A DNA stretch of 40,207 nucleotides, taken from contig CAJTRK010000031.1 in NCBI GenBank assembly GCA_910578475.1, positions 1-40,207 on the forward strand. Direction: 5' to 3'. Origin of the DNA: an uncultured Lachnospiraceae bacterium (GTDB lineage: Bacteria > Bacillota > Clostridia > Lachnospirales > Lachnospiraceae). Positions 23,552 to 32,593 of this stretch are shown here, piece after piece (position 1 is the first letter of the stretch; each line of letters opens with the position of its first letter). Made by a program: the position numbers and the translations under genes. The notes beneath the pieces were generated by a model, which was not told the origin of the DNA, did not search any database, and saw only the letters and a program-made list of their open reading frames with translations.

Positions 23552-24874
23552 CTATTTCTTTGCATTTTTTTTCGCAAGCTGCATCTTCCGCATGGACTTG
23601 ATTGCCTGTGTCAGCTGCCTTTTCGCCGGACATACATAGCTGCAGCATCCACACTCACAGCATTCCATGCCGTCATGGGAAAGAAAAGCTTCTTCGTTGT
23701 AATTCTCCGCATAATCCGCAAGCAGCCGCGGCACAATACGGCTCGGACAGGCTTCCACACATCTTCCGCAGTTAATGCAGGCGCTCGGTTCCATCACGGA
23801 TACGGCATCCTCCGTCAGACACAAAAGCGCCGAAGCCGTCTTTGTGGTCGGTACATCCAGATTAAAGATGGCAAATCCCATCATCGGTCCGCCGGAGACG
23901 ATTTTGGCCGGCTCTTTTTTAAATCCGCCCGCTTCCTCAATCAACTCATGATAATTCGTCCCAATTCTGACGATAAAATTCCTCGGGTCCGCAATCGCGT
24001 CTCCCGTTACCGTTACAATACGGTTCATCAGCGGTTTCCCCTTTGTTACCGCATGATAGATAGCAACGACCGTATCCACATTATTCACGATGCACCCTGC
24101 ATCCGCCGGCAGCATGGAAGAATTAATCTGCCTTCCGGTAGCGGCATAAATCAACTGTCTTTCCGCCCCTTGCGGGTACTTTGTTTTCAACGCCTTGACA
24201 CTGATTCTCGGCTCATCTTTTGTCAGATTTTTCAAAATTTCGATACAGTCGGGTTTATTATCTTCTACCGCAAGAATCCCCCTTGCATTATCGAACAGGC
24301 GGAGAGAAATTTTCAGCCCTTCCACGAGTTTCTCCGGTTCTTCTATCATCCGCCTGTAATCCGACGTCAGATAAGGTTCACATTCAGCACAGTTTGCTAT
24401 CACATATTCTATTTTTTCCGGTTCTTTGGGTGACAGTTTGATGAATGTCGGAAAACCGGCGCCACCCATACCTACGATACCCGCTTCCTTTATCCGTTCG
24501 ACAATTTCTTCTTTGCTCATCTCATCTAACGGCTTTACGGCCGGATATTCCACTTCTTCGTAAAGTCCGTCGTTCTCGATGATAATGCTCATCACATTAT
24601 CGCCGGTCACGACCCGGCGCGGTTCAATCGCTTTTACCGTACCCGATACGGTCGCATAAATGGGAGCCGATACAAAGGCTCCTGCTTCCGCAATCTTCTG
24701 ACCTGTCAGCACATGGTCGCCTTTTGCCACAATCGCCTTTGCCGGCGCCCCGATATGCTGCGATAAGGGATAGACCAAATCTCCTTTCGGCAGTATTTCT
24801 TTCATAGGCTTATCTTTGGAAATATCTTTTCCATCATACGGGTGAATCCCACCCGAAAATGTTAATTTTGCCAT
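23552..24874 (-). CDS. rnfC: Rnf complex subunit RnfC
   Basis: The NAD(H)-binding peripheral subunit, 440 residues. The start at 24874 (MAKLTFSGGIHPYDGKD) follows GAGAGGGG by about six bases; the open frame upstream to 24931 overlaps the predicted promoter. GMGGAGFPTFIKLSPK is the NADH-binding glycine loop, followed by the FMN region (YVIANCAECEPYL). CINCGRCVEACPSRI and CCECGCCSYVCPAKR bind two [4Fe-4S] clusters. It is the first gene of the operon, as usual in C-D-G-E-A-B Rnf clusters, and reduces NAD+ with electrons from ferredoxin. Confidence 0.96.
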   Translation of the reverse strand: MAKLTFSGGIHPYDGKDISKDKPMKEILPKGDLVYPLSQHIGAPAKAIVAKGDHVLTGQKIAEAGAFVSAPIYATVSGTVKAIEPRRVVTGDNVMSIIIENDGLYEEVEYPAVKPLDEMSKEEIVERIKEAGIVGMGGAGFPTFIKLSPKEPEKIEYVIANCAECEPYLTSDYRRMIEEPEKLVEGLKISLRLFDNARGILAVEDNKPDCIEILKNLTKDEPRISVKALKTKYPQGAERQLIYAATGRQINSSMLPADAGCIVNNVDTVVAIYHAVTKGKPLMNRIVTVTGDAIADPRNFIVRIGTNYHELIEEAGGFKKEPAKIVSGGPMMGFAIFNLDVPTTKTASALLCLTEDAVSVMEPSACINCGRCVEACPSRIVPRLLADYAENYNEEAFLSHDGMECCECGCCSYVCPAKRQLTQAIKSMRKMQLAKKNAKK

Positions 24875-24929
24875 TCGATGCCCCTCTCTCTTTCTGATAC
24901 CGTTCCTTTTTTTCGTCTGTAATATCCAC

Positions 24930-24957
24930 ATAGTAAATATACTATTTTTCGACGCAA
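24930..24957 (-). promoter_or_regulatory. Possible rnf promoter with palindrome
   Basis: On the minus strand TTGCGT (24957-24952), 16 bases, TACTAT (24935-24930) form a weak promoter. The palindrome ATAGTA-AATA-TACTAT (24930-24945) covers the -10, so a bound repressor would block it. The motif is unlike the Rex site (TTGTGA-type). Confidence 0.4.
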
Positions 24958-25041
24958 AATACTACTGCTAATTCAAAAAATATGATATTATTTATATATA
25001 TATCAGAAAAAAATGTGCTATCATAAAAACAAAACGAATGG

Positions 25042-26154
25042 ATGTTGATGCGTATGCGTATTGAAAAAAAGAAACTGGAAAATTTTACGATGGAATATCC
25101 GCTGGAACAGATTGCTCCGCTCGACAAAATCCTTTTTATTGATATTGAAACCACCGGATTTACAGCCAAAAATTCGAGTCTTTATCTGATTGGCTCTTCC
25201 TATTACCGTGACGGTAACTGGTTTGTCAAACAATGGTTTGCCGACTATTATGAAGAAGAGAAAGATGTTTTGGAAGCATTTTTTTCTTTTGCATCTTCCT
25301 TTACTCATCTGATACATTTCAACGGCAATAATTTTGATTTGCCCTATTTAATGCAAAAATGCACGCAGTATGAGCTTCCCTGTCGTCTTGATAATTTTGA
25401 AGGAATCGATTTATACAGAAGGATTTCACCTTACAAATTTTTTCTGAACACGCCCAACTGCAAGCAGAAAACATTGGAAGGTTTTCTCGGCATCGGCAGG
25501 GAAGATAAATATAACGGCGGCCAACTCATTAATATCTATCATACTTATGTGAAAAATCCAACGGATTATCTTTACAAACTGCTGATTCTTCACAACAGTG
25601 ACGATATGAAAGGCATGCTGCAGCTCATTGTGCTGCTTTCCTATCATGACCTGTTTAACAAGGAAATCAAAGTTAAAAAAGTACAGGCTGCTTCCTATCC
25701 TGACAGCGACGGAAATGAACGGCATATGCTCCTGATGAAACTTTCCCTGCCCTGTGCGATTCCCCGTCCGGTTTCCGTTGTTTCAAACGGATGCTGTTTC
25801 AACGGCGAAGACGGCGAAGGTCTCCTGAAAGTCCCCGTCTATGAAGAAGAACTGAAATATTTTTATTCCAATTACAAAGATTATTACTATCTGCCCGCAG
25901 AAGATACTGCCATCCATAAGTCCGTATCCTCTTTTGTGGACAGGACATACCGCGTACAGGCAACGGCAGCAACATGCTATACACGAAAATTTTCTACCTA
26001 TCTGCCCCAGTGGGACATACAGGTAGAGCCCTTCTTCAAGAGAGACCATAAAAGCAAAGAACTCTTCTTCGAACTAACGGAAGAGCGTAAAAAAGACCGG
26101 GAACTGTTTTCCATGTATGCGGGCTATCTGCTTCATAAAATGGCAGGCATTTAA
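25042..26154 (+). CDS. YprB-like RNase H-fold exonuclease
   Basis: A 370-residue protein with a DEDD-type nuclease domain in the first 200 residues. FIDIETTGF gives the first Asp/Glu pair (34, 36), HFNGNNFDLPYL the second Asp, and HNSDDMKGM the third site. This matches the YprB ribonuclease H-like family of Firmicutes. The C-terminal 160 residues have no motif I recognise (TATCYTRKFSTYLPQWD). The start is uncertain: ATG codons at 25042, 25048 and 25054 all lack a good ribosome binding site, and TGCTATCAT upstream could be an extended -10. It is divergent from the rnf operon and ends at a terminator shared with cheR. Confidence 0.75.
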   Translation: MLMRMRIEKKKLENFTMEYPLEQIAPLDKILFIDIETTGFTAKNSSLYLIGSSYYRDGNWFVKQWFADYYEEEKDVLEAFFSFASSFTHLIHFNGNNFDLPYLMQKCTQYELPCRLDNFEGIDLYRRISPYKFFLNTPNCKQKTLEGFLGIGREDKYNGGQLINIYHTYVKNPTDYLYKLLILHNSDDMKGMLQLIVLLSYHDLFNKEIKVKKVQAASYPDSDGNERHMLLMKLSLPCAIPRPVSVVSNGCCFNGEDGEGLLKVPVYEEELKYFYSNYKDYYYLPAEDTAIHKSVSSFVDRTYRVQATAATCYTRKFSTYLPQWDIQVEPFFKRDHKSKELFFELTEERKKDRELFSMYAGYLLHKMAGI

Positions 26155-26156
26155 AA

Positions 26157-26190
26157 CGAAAAAGCGCAGGCTGTCCGGCCTGCGCTTTCT
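26157..26190. terminator. Bidirectional terminator
   Basis: An 11-bp perfect stem, AAAGCGCAGGC (26161-26171) with GCCTGCGCTTT (26178-26188), has a six-base loop. On the minus strand it is followed by TTTTTCGTTTT, which suits cheR; the plus side has a shorter T-run. Confidence 0.85.
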
Positions 26191-26218
26191 GTATGATGGT
26201 ACCCATATCTTTTCGTAT

Positions 26219-26995
26219 TTAAGGTTTCTCATAGAAGAAAGAATTTCTGCGTTCAAATCCTATCTCCCTGTGGTTAATAATCTGTTCCGTACTTCCAATA
26301 AAAAGGAATCCGCCCGATTTCAGGCTCTTCTGGAACTTACGGAATACCTCATCCTTCGCTTCCTCCGTAAAATAAATCAGAACATTACGGCAGACAATCA
26401 AATGATAGTCCGTTGGATAAGTATCTTTTAACAGATTGTGTTCTTTAAATTCCACACGCGACTTGATTTCATTTGAAATCTGATAGGAAGGCCCTACCTT
26501 TGTGAAATATTTTTTCTTAAAATCATCCGGCACACTGGCAATGCTCTTCTCAACATACAGGCCTGTCTTCGCTTTCGCGATGACCTGCTTGTCTAAATCC
26601 GTCGCATAGATTTTAATCTGGTTCAGCGGAAGATGCCTCGATAATGCCATAACAAGAGAATAAGGCTCGTCCCCGGTCGAGCAGGCCGCGCTCCAGATTT
26701 TCAGGTTTTTCCCGAATCTTTTGATTAAGTCCGGAATGATTTCTCTGTCCATAATCTGCCACTGTTCCGGATTCCGATAGAACTCCGAAACATTAATCGT
26801 CAAATAATTCACAAATTCTTCAAACAACCGATTATCTTTTTTGAGCGCTGCAACATAATTATCGTAACCAGTAATCTTGTTCTTGGCAATCAAAGTATCA
26901 ATACGGCGCTTCATCTGTTTTTCTTTATAAGCGTCCAAGTCAATTTTGGTCAAATCCAAAACTGCTTTTTTGAAGTACTCATAATCATATGCCAT
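26219..26995 (-). CDS. cheR: CheR-type protein-glutamate methyltransferase
   Basis: Methylates glutamates of chemoreceptors using S-adenosylmethionine, 258 residues. The N-terminal helical domain includes KRRIDTLIAKN; TINVSEFYRNPEQW (66-79) and the SAM-binding WSAACSTGDEPYSL (101-114) are family hallmarks. YATDLDKQVIAKAK and the end (LFIGSTEQI) also match. It lies 44 bases after the S1 gene with no terminator between and is not in a che cluster. The nearest partner is the chemoreceptor at 32.7-34.5 kb. Confidence 0.92.
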   Translation of the reverse strand: MAYDYEYFKKAVLDLTKIDLDAYKEKQMKRRIDTLIAKNKITGYDNYVAALKKDNRLFEEFVNYLTINVSEFYRNPEQWQIMDREIIPDLIKRFGKNLKIWSAACSTGDEPYSLVMALSRHLPLNQIKIYATDLDKQVIAKAKTGLYVEKSIASVPDDFKKKYFTKVGPSYQISNEIKSRVEFKEHNLLKDTYPTDYHLIVCRNVLIYFTEEAKDEVFRKFQKSLKSGGFLFIGSTEQIINHREIGFERRNSFFYEKP

Positions 26996-27039
26996 ATGAA
27001 ATTCTCACTCTCTTATTATTTTATGAAAATGCTTCCTTT

Positions 27040-28179
27040 TTACTCGCCATCCTCGCTCTCGCTCGCGATTACGGATTCAATATCAACGGATACGACATCC
27101 GCATCTTCTTCCACCGCTTTCGGTTCGGGCGCAAACATTGCCTTAACGCTCAGACTAATCTTCTTGTCCGCCTCGTTAAAATCGACTACTTTTGCAGTCA
27201 CTTCTTCCCCTACTTTCAGAACATCCGAAGGTTTGTCGATATGTTCTTTGGAAATCTGTGATACATGAAGCAGAGCGTCAATTCCCGACTCGAGTTCAAT
27301 AAACGCACCAAAATCCGTCATTCTTGCAACTTTACCGGTTACCACATTGCCGGACGCATATTTCTCAGCGGCATCCTTCCACGGATTTGCATCTTCAAAT
27401 TTGAGGCTGAGCGCTACTTTCGTTCCGGAAATCTCTTTTATTAAGACTTTCAGCTTGTCGCCGACTTTAAATACTTTCTTCGGATTTTCCACTCTGCCCC
27501 AGGACATCTCGGAAATATGAAGCAGTCCGTCCGCGCCGCCCAGGTCGATGAATGCGCCGAAATCCGTTACGTTCTTTACAACACCTTCTACCGTATCGCC
27601 TTCTTTGATACTTTCAAAAAGCTTCTTCTGCAATTCTGCTTTTTCAGCCAGAAGCAGCTGCTTACGGTCTCCGATGTAACGTCTTCTCTTGGGATTGTAC
27701 TCACTGATAACGAACTGAATTTCCTGTCCCGCATATTTGTTCAGGTCTTTCTCATAACTGTCTGATACAAGACTTGCAGGAATAAAAATTCTGACTTCTT
27801 CAACAACAACGCTCAGGCCGCCTTCCAGCACCTGCGCAACTTTGGCTGTCAGCACTTCTTTACTATTATATGCCTCTTCGATTCTCTTATTACCTCTGTC
27901 TGCCGCAAGACGCTTATAAGTGAGAAGAACCTGTCCTTCTCCGTCATTTACTTTCAGTACCTTTACTTCCATTGTGTCGCCGGGTTTTACCACAGTCGTC
28001 AAATCTACATTTGGCTCATTCGTATACTCGTTTCTTGTCAGGATACCATCTGATTTATATCCGATATTGAGAACAATCTCTTCAGGCTTTACATCAATGA
28101 CCGTACCTTCAACAACCTCCCCTGTGCGTATTGTCTTTAAAGACTCTTCTAACATTTGTTCAAAAGTTAATTCTGACAT
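27040..28179 (-). CDS. rpsA: S1 RNA-binding domain protein (ribosomal protein S1-like)
   Basis: A 379-residue protein with four S1 domains at about 19-90, 105-172, 190-258 and 275-344. The third and fourth carry the classical VTDFGAFIDLGG and MTDFGAFIELES. A short acidic tail follows. It binds mRNA, either as a ribosomal S1 homologue or in translation control. The start at 28179 (MSELTFEQML) has GAGGAGG nine bases upstream, inside the ispH gene, and overlaps the ispH 3' end by 20 bases in another frame. In several clostridia IspH and S1 form one fused polypeptide; here they are separate but interlocked. Confidence 0.93.
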   Translation of the reverse strand: MSELTFEQMLEESLKTIRTGEVVEGTVIDVKPEEIVLNIGYKSDGILTRNEYTNEPNVDLTTVVKPGDTMEVKVLKVNDGEGQVLLTYKRLAADRGNKRIEEAYNSKEVLTAKVAQVLEGGLSVVVEEVRIFIPASLVSDSYEKDLNKYAGQEIQFVISEYNPKRRRYIGDRKQLLLAEKAELQKKLFESIKEGDTVEGVVKNVTDFGAFIDLGGADGLLHISEMSWGRVENPKKVFKVGDKLKVLIKEISGTKVALSLKFEDANPWKDAAEKYASGNVVTGKVARMTDFGAFIELESGIDALLHVSQISKEHIDKPSDVLKVGEEVTAKVVDFNEADKKISLSVKAMFAPEPKAVEEDADVVSVDIESVIASESEDGE

Positions 28180-29008
28180 AATTTTGAACCTCCTCAATAA
28201 TATTGTTCGGGGTAGATGCCCCTGCTGTAATACCTACCAGCCGGACAGATTCAGGTAACTCTAAAAATAAGTCATCCAATGTCTGTATAAAATATGTGTT
28301 CTCACATTCCTGCTTACAGATTTCATACAGTTTCTGTGTATTGGAACTGTGATTTCCACCTATTACTATCATCACATCAACCTGAGATGCTATCTTTCTT
28401 GCTTCGGTCTGTCTTACCTCCGTCGCGTTACATATAGTATTCACAACAATACCATTGTAACCTTTTTGTTCAAAAATTTCAACTATATCTTGAAATTTAT
28501 TGTAGTTATATGTCGTCTGTGACACAATGCACAGCTTTTTTTCCCCTTCATAGCAGAAATTACGCGCTTCATCCTCAGATTCTATCACGATTGCGGGCGT
28601 TTTGCACCAGCCGAGGATTCCTTCCACTTCCGGATGTCCCGCGTTTCCGATAACCACAATCTGATGCCCCGCCGCGCTTTCTTTATTCACCGTATCATGA
28701 ATTTTCTTCACAAAGGGGCAGGTGGCGTCAACGCATTTCAGCCCTTGTTTCTCTATCTTACGGCAGATTTCTTCCGACACGCCGTGAGAACGAACCACCA
28801 CCGTTCCTTCCGTGATTCTTTCCAGCTCTTCCGGCGATGCGATGACCTGTACTCCCTTTTTCTCCAGGTCTCTTACGACTTCTTCATTATGAATAATCGG
28901 ACCATATGTATAAATCTTTCCGCCCTTTTCGGCCTGCTCATATACGGTATCCACCGCCCTTTTCACACCGAAACAGAATCCGGCCTTTTTGGCTAAAATA
29001 ACTTCCAT
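28160..29008 (-). CDS. ispH: 4-hydroxy-3-methylbut-2-enyl diphosphate reductase
   Basis: The last enzyme of the MEP isoprenoid pathway, converting HMBPP to IPP and DMAPP with a [4Fe-4S] cluster. The three cluster cysteines are seen: Cys12 (AGFCFGVK), Cys97 (DATCPFV) and Cys193 (NTICNATEVRQ). The start at 29008 has GGAG six bases upstream; a GTG at 29026 overlapping the cmk stop is the alternative. The length of 282 residues is normal for the unfused enzyme. It sits between cmk and the S1 gene, an order common in Clostridia. Confidence 0.95.
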   Translation of the reverse strand: MEVILAKKAGFCFGVKRAVDTVYEQAEKGGKIYTYGPIIHNEEVVRDLEKKGVQVIASPEELERITEGTVVVRSHGVSEEICRKIEKQGLKCVDATCPFVKKIHDTVNKESAAGHQIVVIGNAGHPEVEGILGWCKTPAIVIESEDEARNFCYEGEKKLCIVSQTTYNYNKFQDIVEIFEQKGYNGIVVNTICNATEVRQTEARKIASQVDVMIVIGGNHSSNTQKLYEICKQECENTYFIQTLDDLFLELPESVRLVGITAGASTPNNIIEEVQNYVRINF

Positions 29009-29022
29009 GCGATTCTCCAATC

Positions 29023-29691
29023 TCACTCCGCCTGCTTTTTCACAAGCGACATAATCCGGGCGGCCACTTCCTCAATCGTCATATCGGAAGAATCCACCAG
29101 CACGGCGTCTTCCGCCTGCACAAGGGGCGAAATCTCTCTCGTCATGTCCTGCCGGTCGCGCTCGATAATATCCGCTTCAATCGTATCCATATCACAGGAC
29201 TCCCCTTTGGCCGCCAGCTCCTGATACCGCCTTTTGGCCCGTACCGCGCTGCTCGCCGTCAGATAAACCTTGACCTGGGCATCAGGCAGAACGCACGTTC
29301 CTATATCCCGGCCATCCATTACGACATCCGCGTCTGCGGCCAGTTTTTGCTGCAGCTCCACGAGTTTTTTTCTGACATCAGGATTTTTACTCGTAAGGGA
29401 GGCCATCGTCCCCGCCTGCTCCGTCCGGATGACGCCGTTGACATTCTCTCCGTTCAGATAAACAACCTGTTCGCCGTTCTCATAACGAATTGTAATATCC
29501 GCCTCCCGGCATTTCTCACTGATTGCCTTCTCATCTTCCGGGTCAATTCCCTCCCGCATCAGAAAAATGCCCATCGCCCGATACATCGCACCGGTATCTA
29601 CATAAATAAAACCGAGCTGCTTTGCCGTTTTTTTGGCAATCGTGCTTTTTCCCGCACCTGCCGGTCCGTCTATCGCAATATTATATCCCAT
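29023..29691 (-). CDS. cmk: Cytidylate kinase
   Basis: Phosphorylates CMP and dCMP to the diphosphates, 222 residues. The P-loop GPAGAGKST is at 9-17, followed by YVDTGAMYRAM in the CMP-binding part. GRDIGTCVLPDAQVKVYLTA gives the remaining nucleotide-binding Arg and Asp. DRQDMTREISPLVQAEDA forms the lid region. The start MGYNIAIDGPAG is the usual one. It lies 49 bases after the HI0933-type flavoprotein and its stop overlaps a possible GTG start of ispH. Confidence 0.95.
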   Translation of the reverse strand: MGYNIAIDGPAGAGKSTIAKKTAKQLGFIYVDTGAMYRAMGIFLMREGIDPEDEKAISEKCREADITIRYENGEQVVYLNGENVNGVIRTEQAGTMASLTSKNPDVRKKLVELQQKLAADADVVMDGRDIGTCVLPDAQVKVYLTASSAVRAKRRYQELAAKGESCDMDTIEADIIERDRQDMTREISPLVQAEDAVLVDSSDMTIEEVAARIMSLVKKQAE

Positions 29692-29740
29692 AAATTTTCT
29701 CCATTCTTGTCACAGAAATATTACAATTACAGCTGCATTT

Positions 29741-31027
29741 TCAACGGATACTCTCCCCGGCGAGATATCCGGTTGACCAGGCAATCTGTAAATTAAAACC
29801 GCCGGTCAGCGCATCCACATCCAATATTTCCCCGGCAAAATAAAGCCCTTTTACAAGTTTCGATTCCATCGTGGAAGGATTCACCTCTTTAACGGAAATC
29901 CCGCCCTGGGTTATGACTGCCTCAGACCAGTCTCCTGTGCCTGTCACATGAAGCTTGATTTGTTTCGTCAGTTCCACCAGTTTTTTTCGCTCTTCTCTTG
30001 TAATTTCATGGACTTTTTTCTCCGGCGCAATATCGGACAACTCTGTCATGACCGGCGCGAGCTTTGAAGGAAACAGTTTATTCAAAGAATTTTTGAACTG
30101 TTTATTCTGATTTTCCTCAAAATCACGCAATATCCTTTTATCCAGCTGTTCCTCTGTCAAAGCAGGTTTTAAATCCAATTCCAACACGATTTCATCCTTC
30201 TTTTTACACTTCCCGTAAAAGCTGCTGGCGCTCAGTATGAGCGGCCCGCTGACGCCCAAATGTGTAAAAAGCATTTCTCCGAAACCTTCGTATACTTTTT
30301 TCTTTCCGTCCCGCATCGTCAGACTGACATTTTTCAATGAAAGACCCTGCAGATGTCTGCACCATTCTTCCGAAACCCGTAAAGATACTAAGGCCGGCGT
30401 GCAGTTTTTAACCGTATGGCCGGTTTCTTCCGCCATACGATGGCCGTCCCCGACAGAACCGGTGGAAGGATAGGAAAGTCCTCCCGTTGCCAGAACTACC
30501 GCATCCGCTTCCATTTTGGTTCCATCCGTCAGACAAACTCCGCAGACACACGAAGACTGCCGGAGAATCCCTTTTGTTTTTATATCCTCAGAAACGCCTT
30601 CATCACAAAACGGCTTTGTCACAAGCCCCTGCACCTTCGTATGCAGCCTTACTTCCACCCGGTTTTTCTTCAAAATGCGCTGCAATGCCGATAAAACATC
30701 GGAAGAATGGTCAGAGACGGGAAAAACACGCTCTCCTCTTTCCGTTTTCAACGGGCATCCCGCTTCTTCCAGCAATGCCATAACCTGTCTGTTGTCAAAT
30801 CCGTGAAAAGCGCTGTATAGAAATTTGGGGTTGGAAATGACATTTTCAAACAGTTTGTCCGTCTCGCAGGCATTCGTCACATTACATCTGCCTTTTCCCG
30901 TAATAAAAAGTTTCTTACCGGTTTTTTCGTTCTGTTCCAACAGAATCACCTGATGATTCTGCTTTGCCGCACTGATGGCGGCCATCATTCCGGCGGCTCC
31001 GCCGCCTACTATAATAACTCTGCTCAT
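29741..31027 (-). CDS. HI0933/BaiN-family FAD-dependent oxidoreductase
   Basis: A 428-residue flavoprotein of the HI0933-like family. VIIVGGGAAGMMAAISAAKQ is the N-terminal dinucleotide-binding loop, and KLFITGKGRCNVTNAC is the family's signature near residue 45. The C-terminal GLYFAGEILDVDALTGGFN and LQIAWSTGYLAG complete the FAD site. One member, BaiN, reduces bile-acid intermediates, but most have unknown substrates, so no specific reaction is claimed. The start overlaps the RpiR regulator stop by four bases, and cmk follows after 49 bases. Confidence 0.92.
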   Translation of the reverse strand: MSRVIIVGGGAAGMMAAISAAKQNHQVILLEQNEKTGKKLFITGKGRCNVTNACETDKLFENVISNPKFLYSAFHGFDNRQVMALLEEAGCPLKTERGERVFPVSDHSSDVLSALQRILKKNRVEVRLHTKVQGLVTKPFCDEGVSEDIKTKGILRQSSCVCGVCLTDGTKMEADAVVLATGGLSYPSTGSVGDGHRMAEETGHTVKNCTPALVSLRVSEEWCRHLQGLSLKNVSLTMRDGKKKVYEGFGEMLFTHLGVSGPLILSASSFYGKCKKKDEIVLELDLKPALTEEQLDKRILRDFEENQNKQFKNSLNKLFPSKLAPVMTELSDIAPEKKVHEITREERKKLVELTKQIKLHVTGTGDWSEAVITQGGISVKEVNPSTMESKLVKGLYFAGEILDVDALTGGFNLQIAWSTGYLAGESIR

Positions 31028-31956
31028 GCGTCTTCTTTCCGCAAAGGATAATGCAGCATCGATTCTTCGTCAATAAAGTTGATTTCGTCATTCAGATAAA
31101 CCTGATAATTATTCCAGGCATTTTCCAGTTCTTTCAGATTCTTCGTAACTTCTTCCGGCCGCTTTAAGCACATCGCAACGACAAGCGCATTAATCAGGCT
31201 GAGCGGCGCTACCAGAGAATCCACAATAGAGACCATGTCACTTCTTGCCAGAAGATTACAGGAAGAATAGAGATTCATCGGAGAATGCACCGAATCGGTA
31301 ATCGCAATGACCTTTGCATTTCTGTCATTGGCAAACTCCATCGCTTTCAGTGTACGCATGGAATACCTCGGAAAGCTGATGCCAATCATGGCATCGTTTT
31401 CGTCAATTCGAATCATCTGTTCAAACGTCTCGGATACGCTCGTTGTTCTGAGTAATATCACGTTGCCACGAATCATATTCAGATAAAAATGCAGGAAATC
31501 CGCCAGCGGCGCACAGCTTCGTATTCCCATGATATAAATGTTTCTGGCTTTGAGGATTGTATTGACTGCCGTCTCAAATGCCGCCGGGTCCAGATTATCG
31601 ATGGTATCCGTTATTTTTTCGATATCGGCATTTAATACGGAGGTTACAATTTCTGACTGTGTGCTCCTCCCATATTTGGCATCGATTTTCTGCACAGAAT
31701 TTATTTTGTTCTGAACCCATTCTTCCAAATCTTTTTGAAATTCCGGGTATCCACTGTAACCGACACAGGAAGCAAAACGTACAACGGTAGATTCGCTGAC
31801 CCCGACCGTATCGCCCAGTTTGGCCGCCGTCATAAAAACTGCCTGGTCATAATGGTCATAGATAAAATTCGCAATTGTCTTCTGTCCTTTGCTCATTTTT
31901 CCATAATACTGATTGATTCTGGTTATGATATCATAACGATTCTCCATTGCCGACAC
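31024..31956 (-). CDS. MurR/RpiR-family transcriptional regulator
   Basis: A 310-residue regulator. An N-terminal HTH_6 domain (about 1-80) contains LGDTVGVSESTVVRFASCVGY. A SIS sugar-phosphate-binding domain follows at about 125-260 (NIYIMGIRSCAPLADFL, GISFPRYSMRTLKAM). Members sense phosphosugars such as amino-sugar phosphates. The start is ambiguous: GTG at 31956 has AGGAAGGG seven bases upstream, while ATG at 31947 has AGGTG. It lies 30 bases after the TetR gene and overlaps the flavoprotein gene by four bases. No sugar catabolic gene adjoins, so its target is unclear. Confidence 0.92.
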   Translation of the reverse strand: MSAMENRYDIITRINQYYGKMSKGQKTIANFIYDHYDQAVFMTAAKLGDTVGVSESTVVRFASCVGYSGYPEFQKDLEEWVQNKINSVQKIDAKYGRSTQSEIVTSVLNADIEKITDTIDNLDPAAFETAVNTILKARNIYIMGIRSCAPLADFLHFYLNMIRGNVILLRTTSVSETFEQMIRIDENDAMIGISFPRYSMRTLKAMEFANDRNAKVIAITDSVHSPMNLYSSCNLLARSDMVSIVDSLVAPLSLINALVVAMCLKRPEEVTKNLKELENAWNNYQVYLNDEINFIDEESMLHYPLRKEDA

Positions 31957-31986
31957 CTAATATCCCTTCCTGTCTTTCCCCCACAG

Positions 31987-32538
31987 TTACAACGTTTTCT
32001 GAAAAGCCTGATAGGATTCTTCCAAAAGTGTGACGGTTTCTTCATCATTAAGGTCGTAATCCCCTGTCAGCGACATACACGCCGCGCCATGAATAAAAAT
32101 CCACATTTTCATAAACATGACACTGGGATTGCTGCATCCTGAAAATCTGGCATTGTTGACTTCTTTTACAACGGAACCTTTCCCATTCAGAATATCGTAC
32201 AGACTTTTGCCGTACTTATTTTCCGAATCAAATAACAACTTAAATAATTTGGGATAATCCTGCGCGAATTTTACATAAGCGAATCCGAGATTGACAAACG
32301 GCGTATCACTATTTTTCGGAAATTTATCATAATATTCGTCAAAATGTGCGACTACCCGTTCAAACAGTTCTGCTCCCAATTCTTCCATGTTCTTATATAC
32401 CCTGAAAATAGGCTGCGTAGAACATCCTGCTTTTGCAGCCAGCGTTCTTGCTGTAACATGGTCAAAACCGGCTTCCATCGTCATTTCAAATGCCGCATTC
32501 AAAATATCCGTTTTTGTAATTGTCTCTTTTCTTGCCAT
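31987..32538 (-). CDS. TetR-family transcriptional regulator
   Basis: 183 residues from Met 32538 (MARKETITKTDILNAAF); the open frame upstream lies in the promoter. The N-terminal helix-turn-helix (VTARTLAAKAGCSTQPIFRVYKNMEEL) is typical of TetR, and the C-terminal ligand domain is divergent. The site before the start (AGGGGTG, 13 bases) is weak. It is the first gene of a long minus-strand run. Several ATAAC/GTTAT half-sites at its promoter suggest it represses itself. The ligand is unknown. Confidence 0.88.
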   Translation of the reverse strand: MARKETITKTDILNAAFEMTMEAGFDHVTARTLAAKAGCSTQPIFRVYKNMEELGAELFERVVAHFDEYYDKFPKNSDTPFVNLGFAYVKFAQDYPKLFKLLFDSENKYGKSLYDILNGKGSVVKEVNNARFSGCSNPSVMFMKMWIFIHGAACMSLTGDYDLNDEETVTLLEESYQAFQKTL

Positions 32539-32569
32539 ACCGCACTTCTTCACCCCTTGTATATTTATT

Positions 32570-32589
32570 ATAACATACGTTATCATAAC
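32570..32589. promoter_or_regulatory. ATAAC/GTTAT palindromes at the TetR promoter
   Basis: Alternating half-sites ATAAC (32570), GTTAT (32579) and ATAAC (32585) form the inverted repeats ATAACATACGTTAT and GTTATCATAAC. They lie at and just after the predicted start of transcription. Confidence 0.5.
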
Positions 32590-32593
32590 ATAA

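Noticed and set aside
24961..25020. AT-rich stretch with TATATATATA as a possible origin or repeat
   Set aside because: Short promoter-like AT richness between divergent genes; no DnaA boxes or iterons seen.
28160..28197. Frameshift breaking an IspH-S1 fusion
   Set aside because: The S1 gene has its own ATG and GGAGG at correct spacing and ispH has a complete length, so two genes are the simpler reading.
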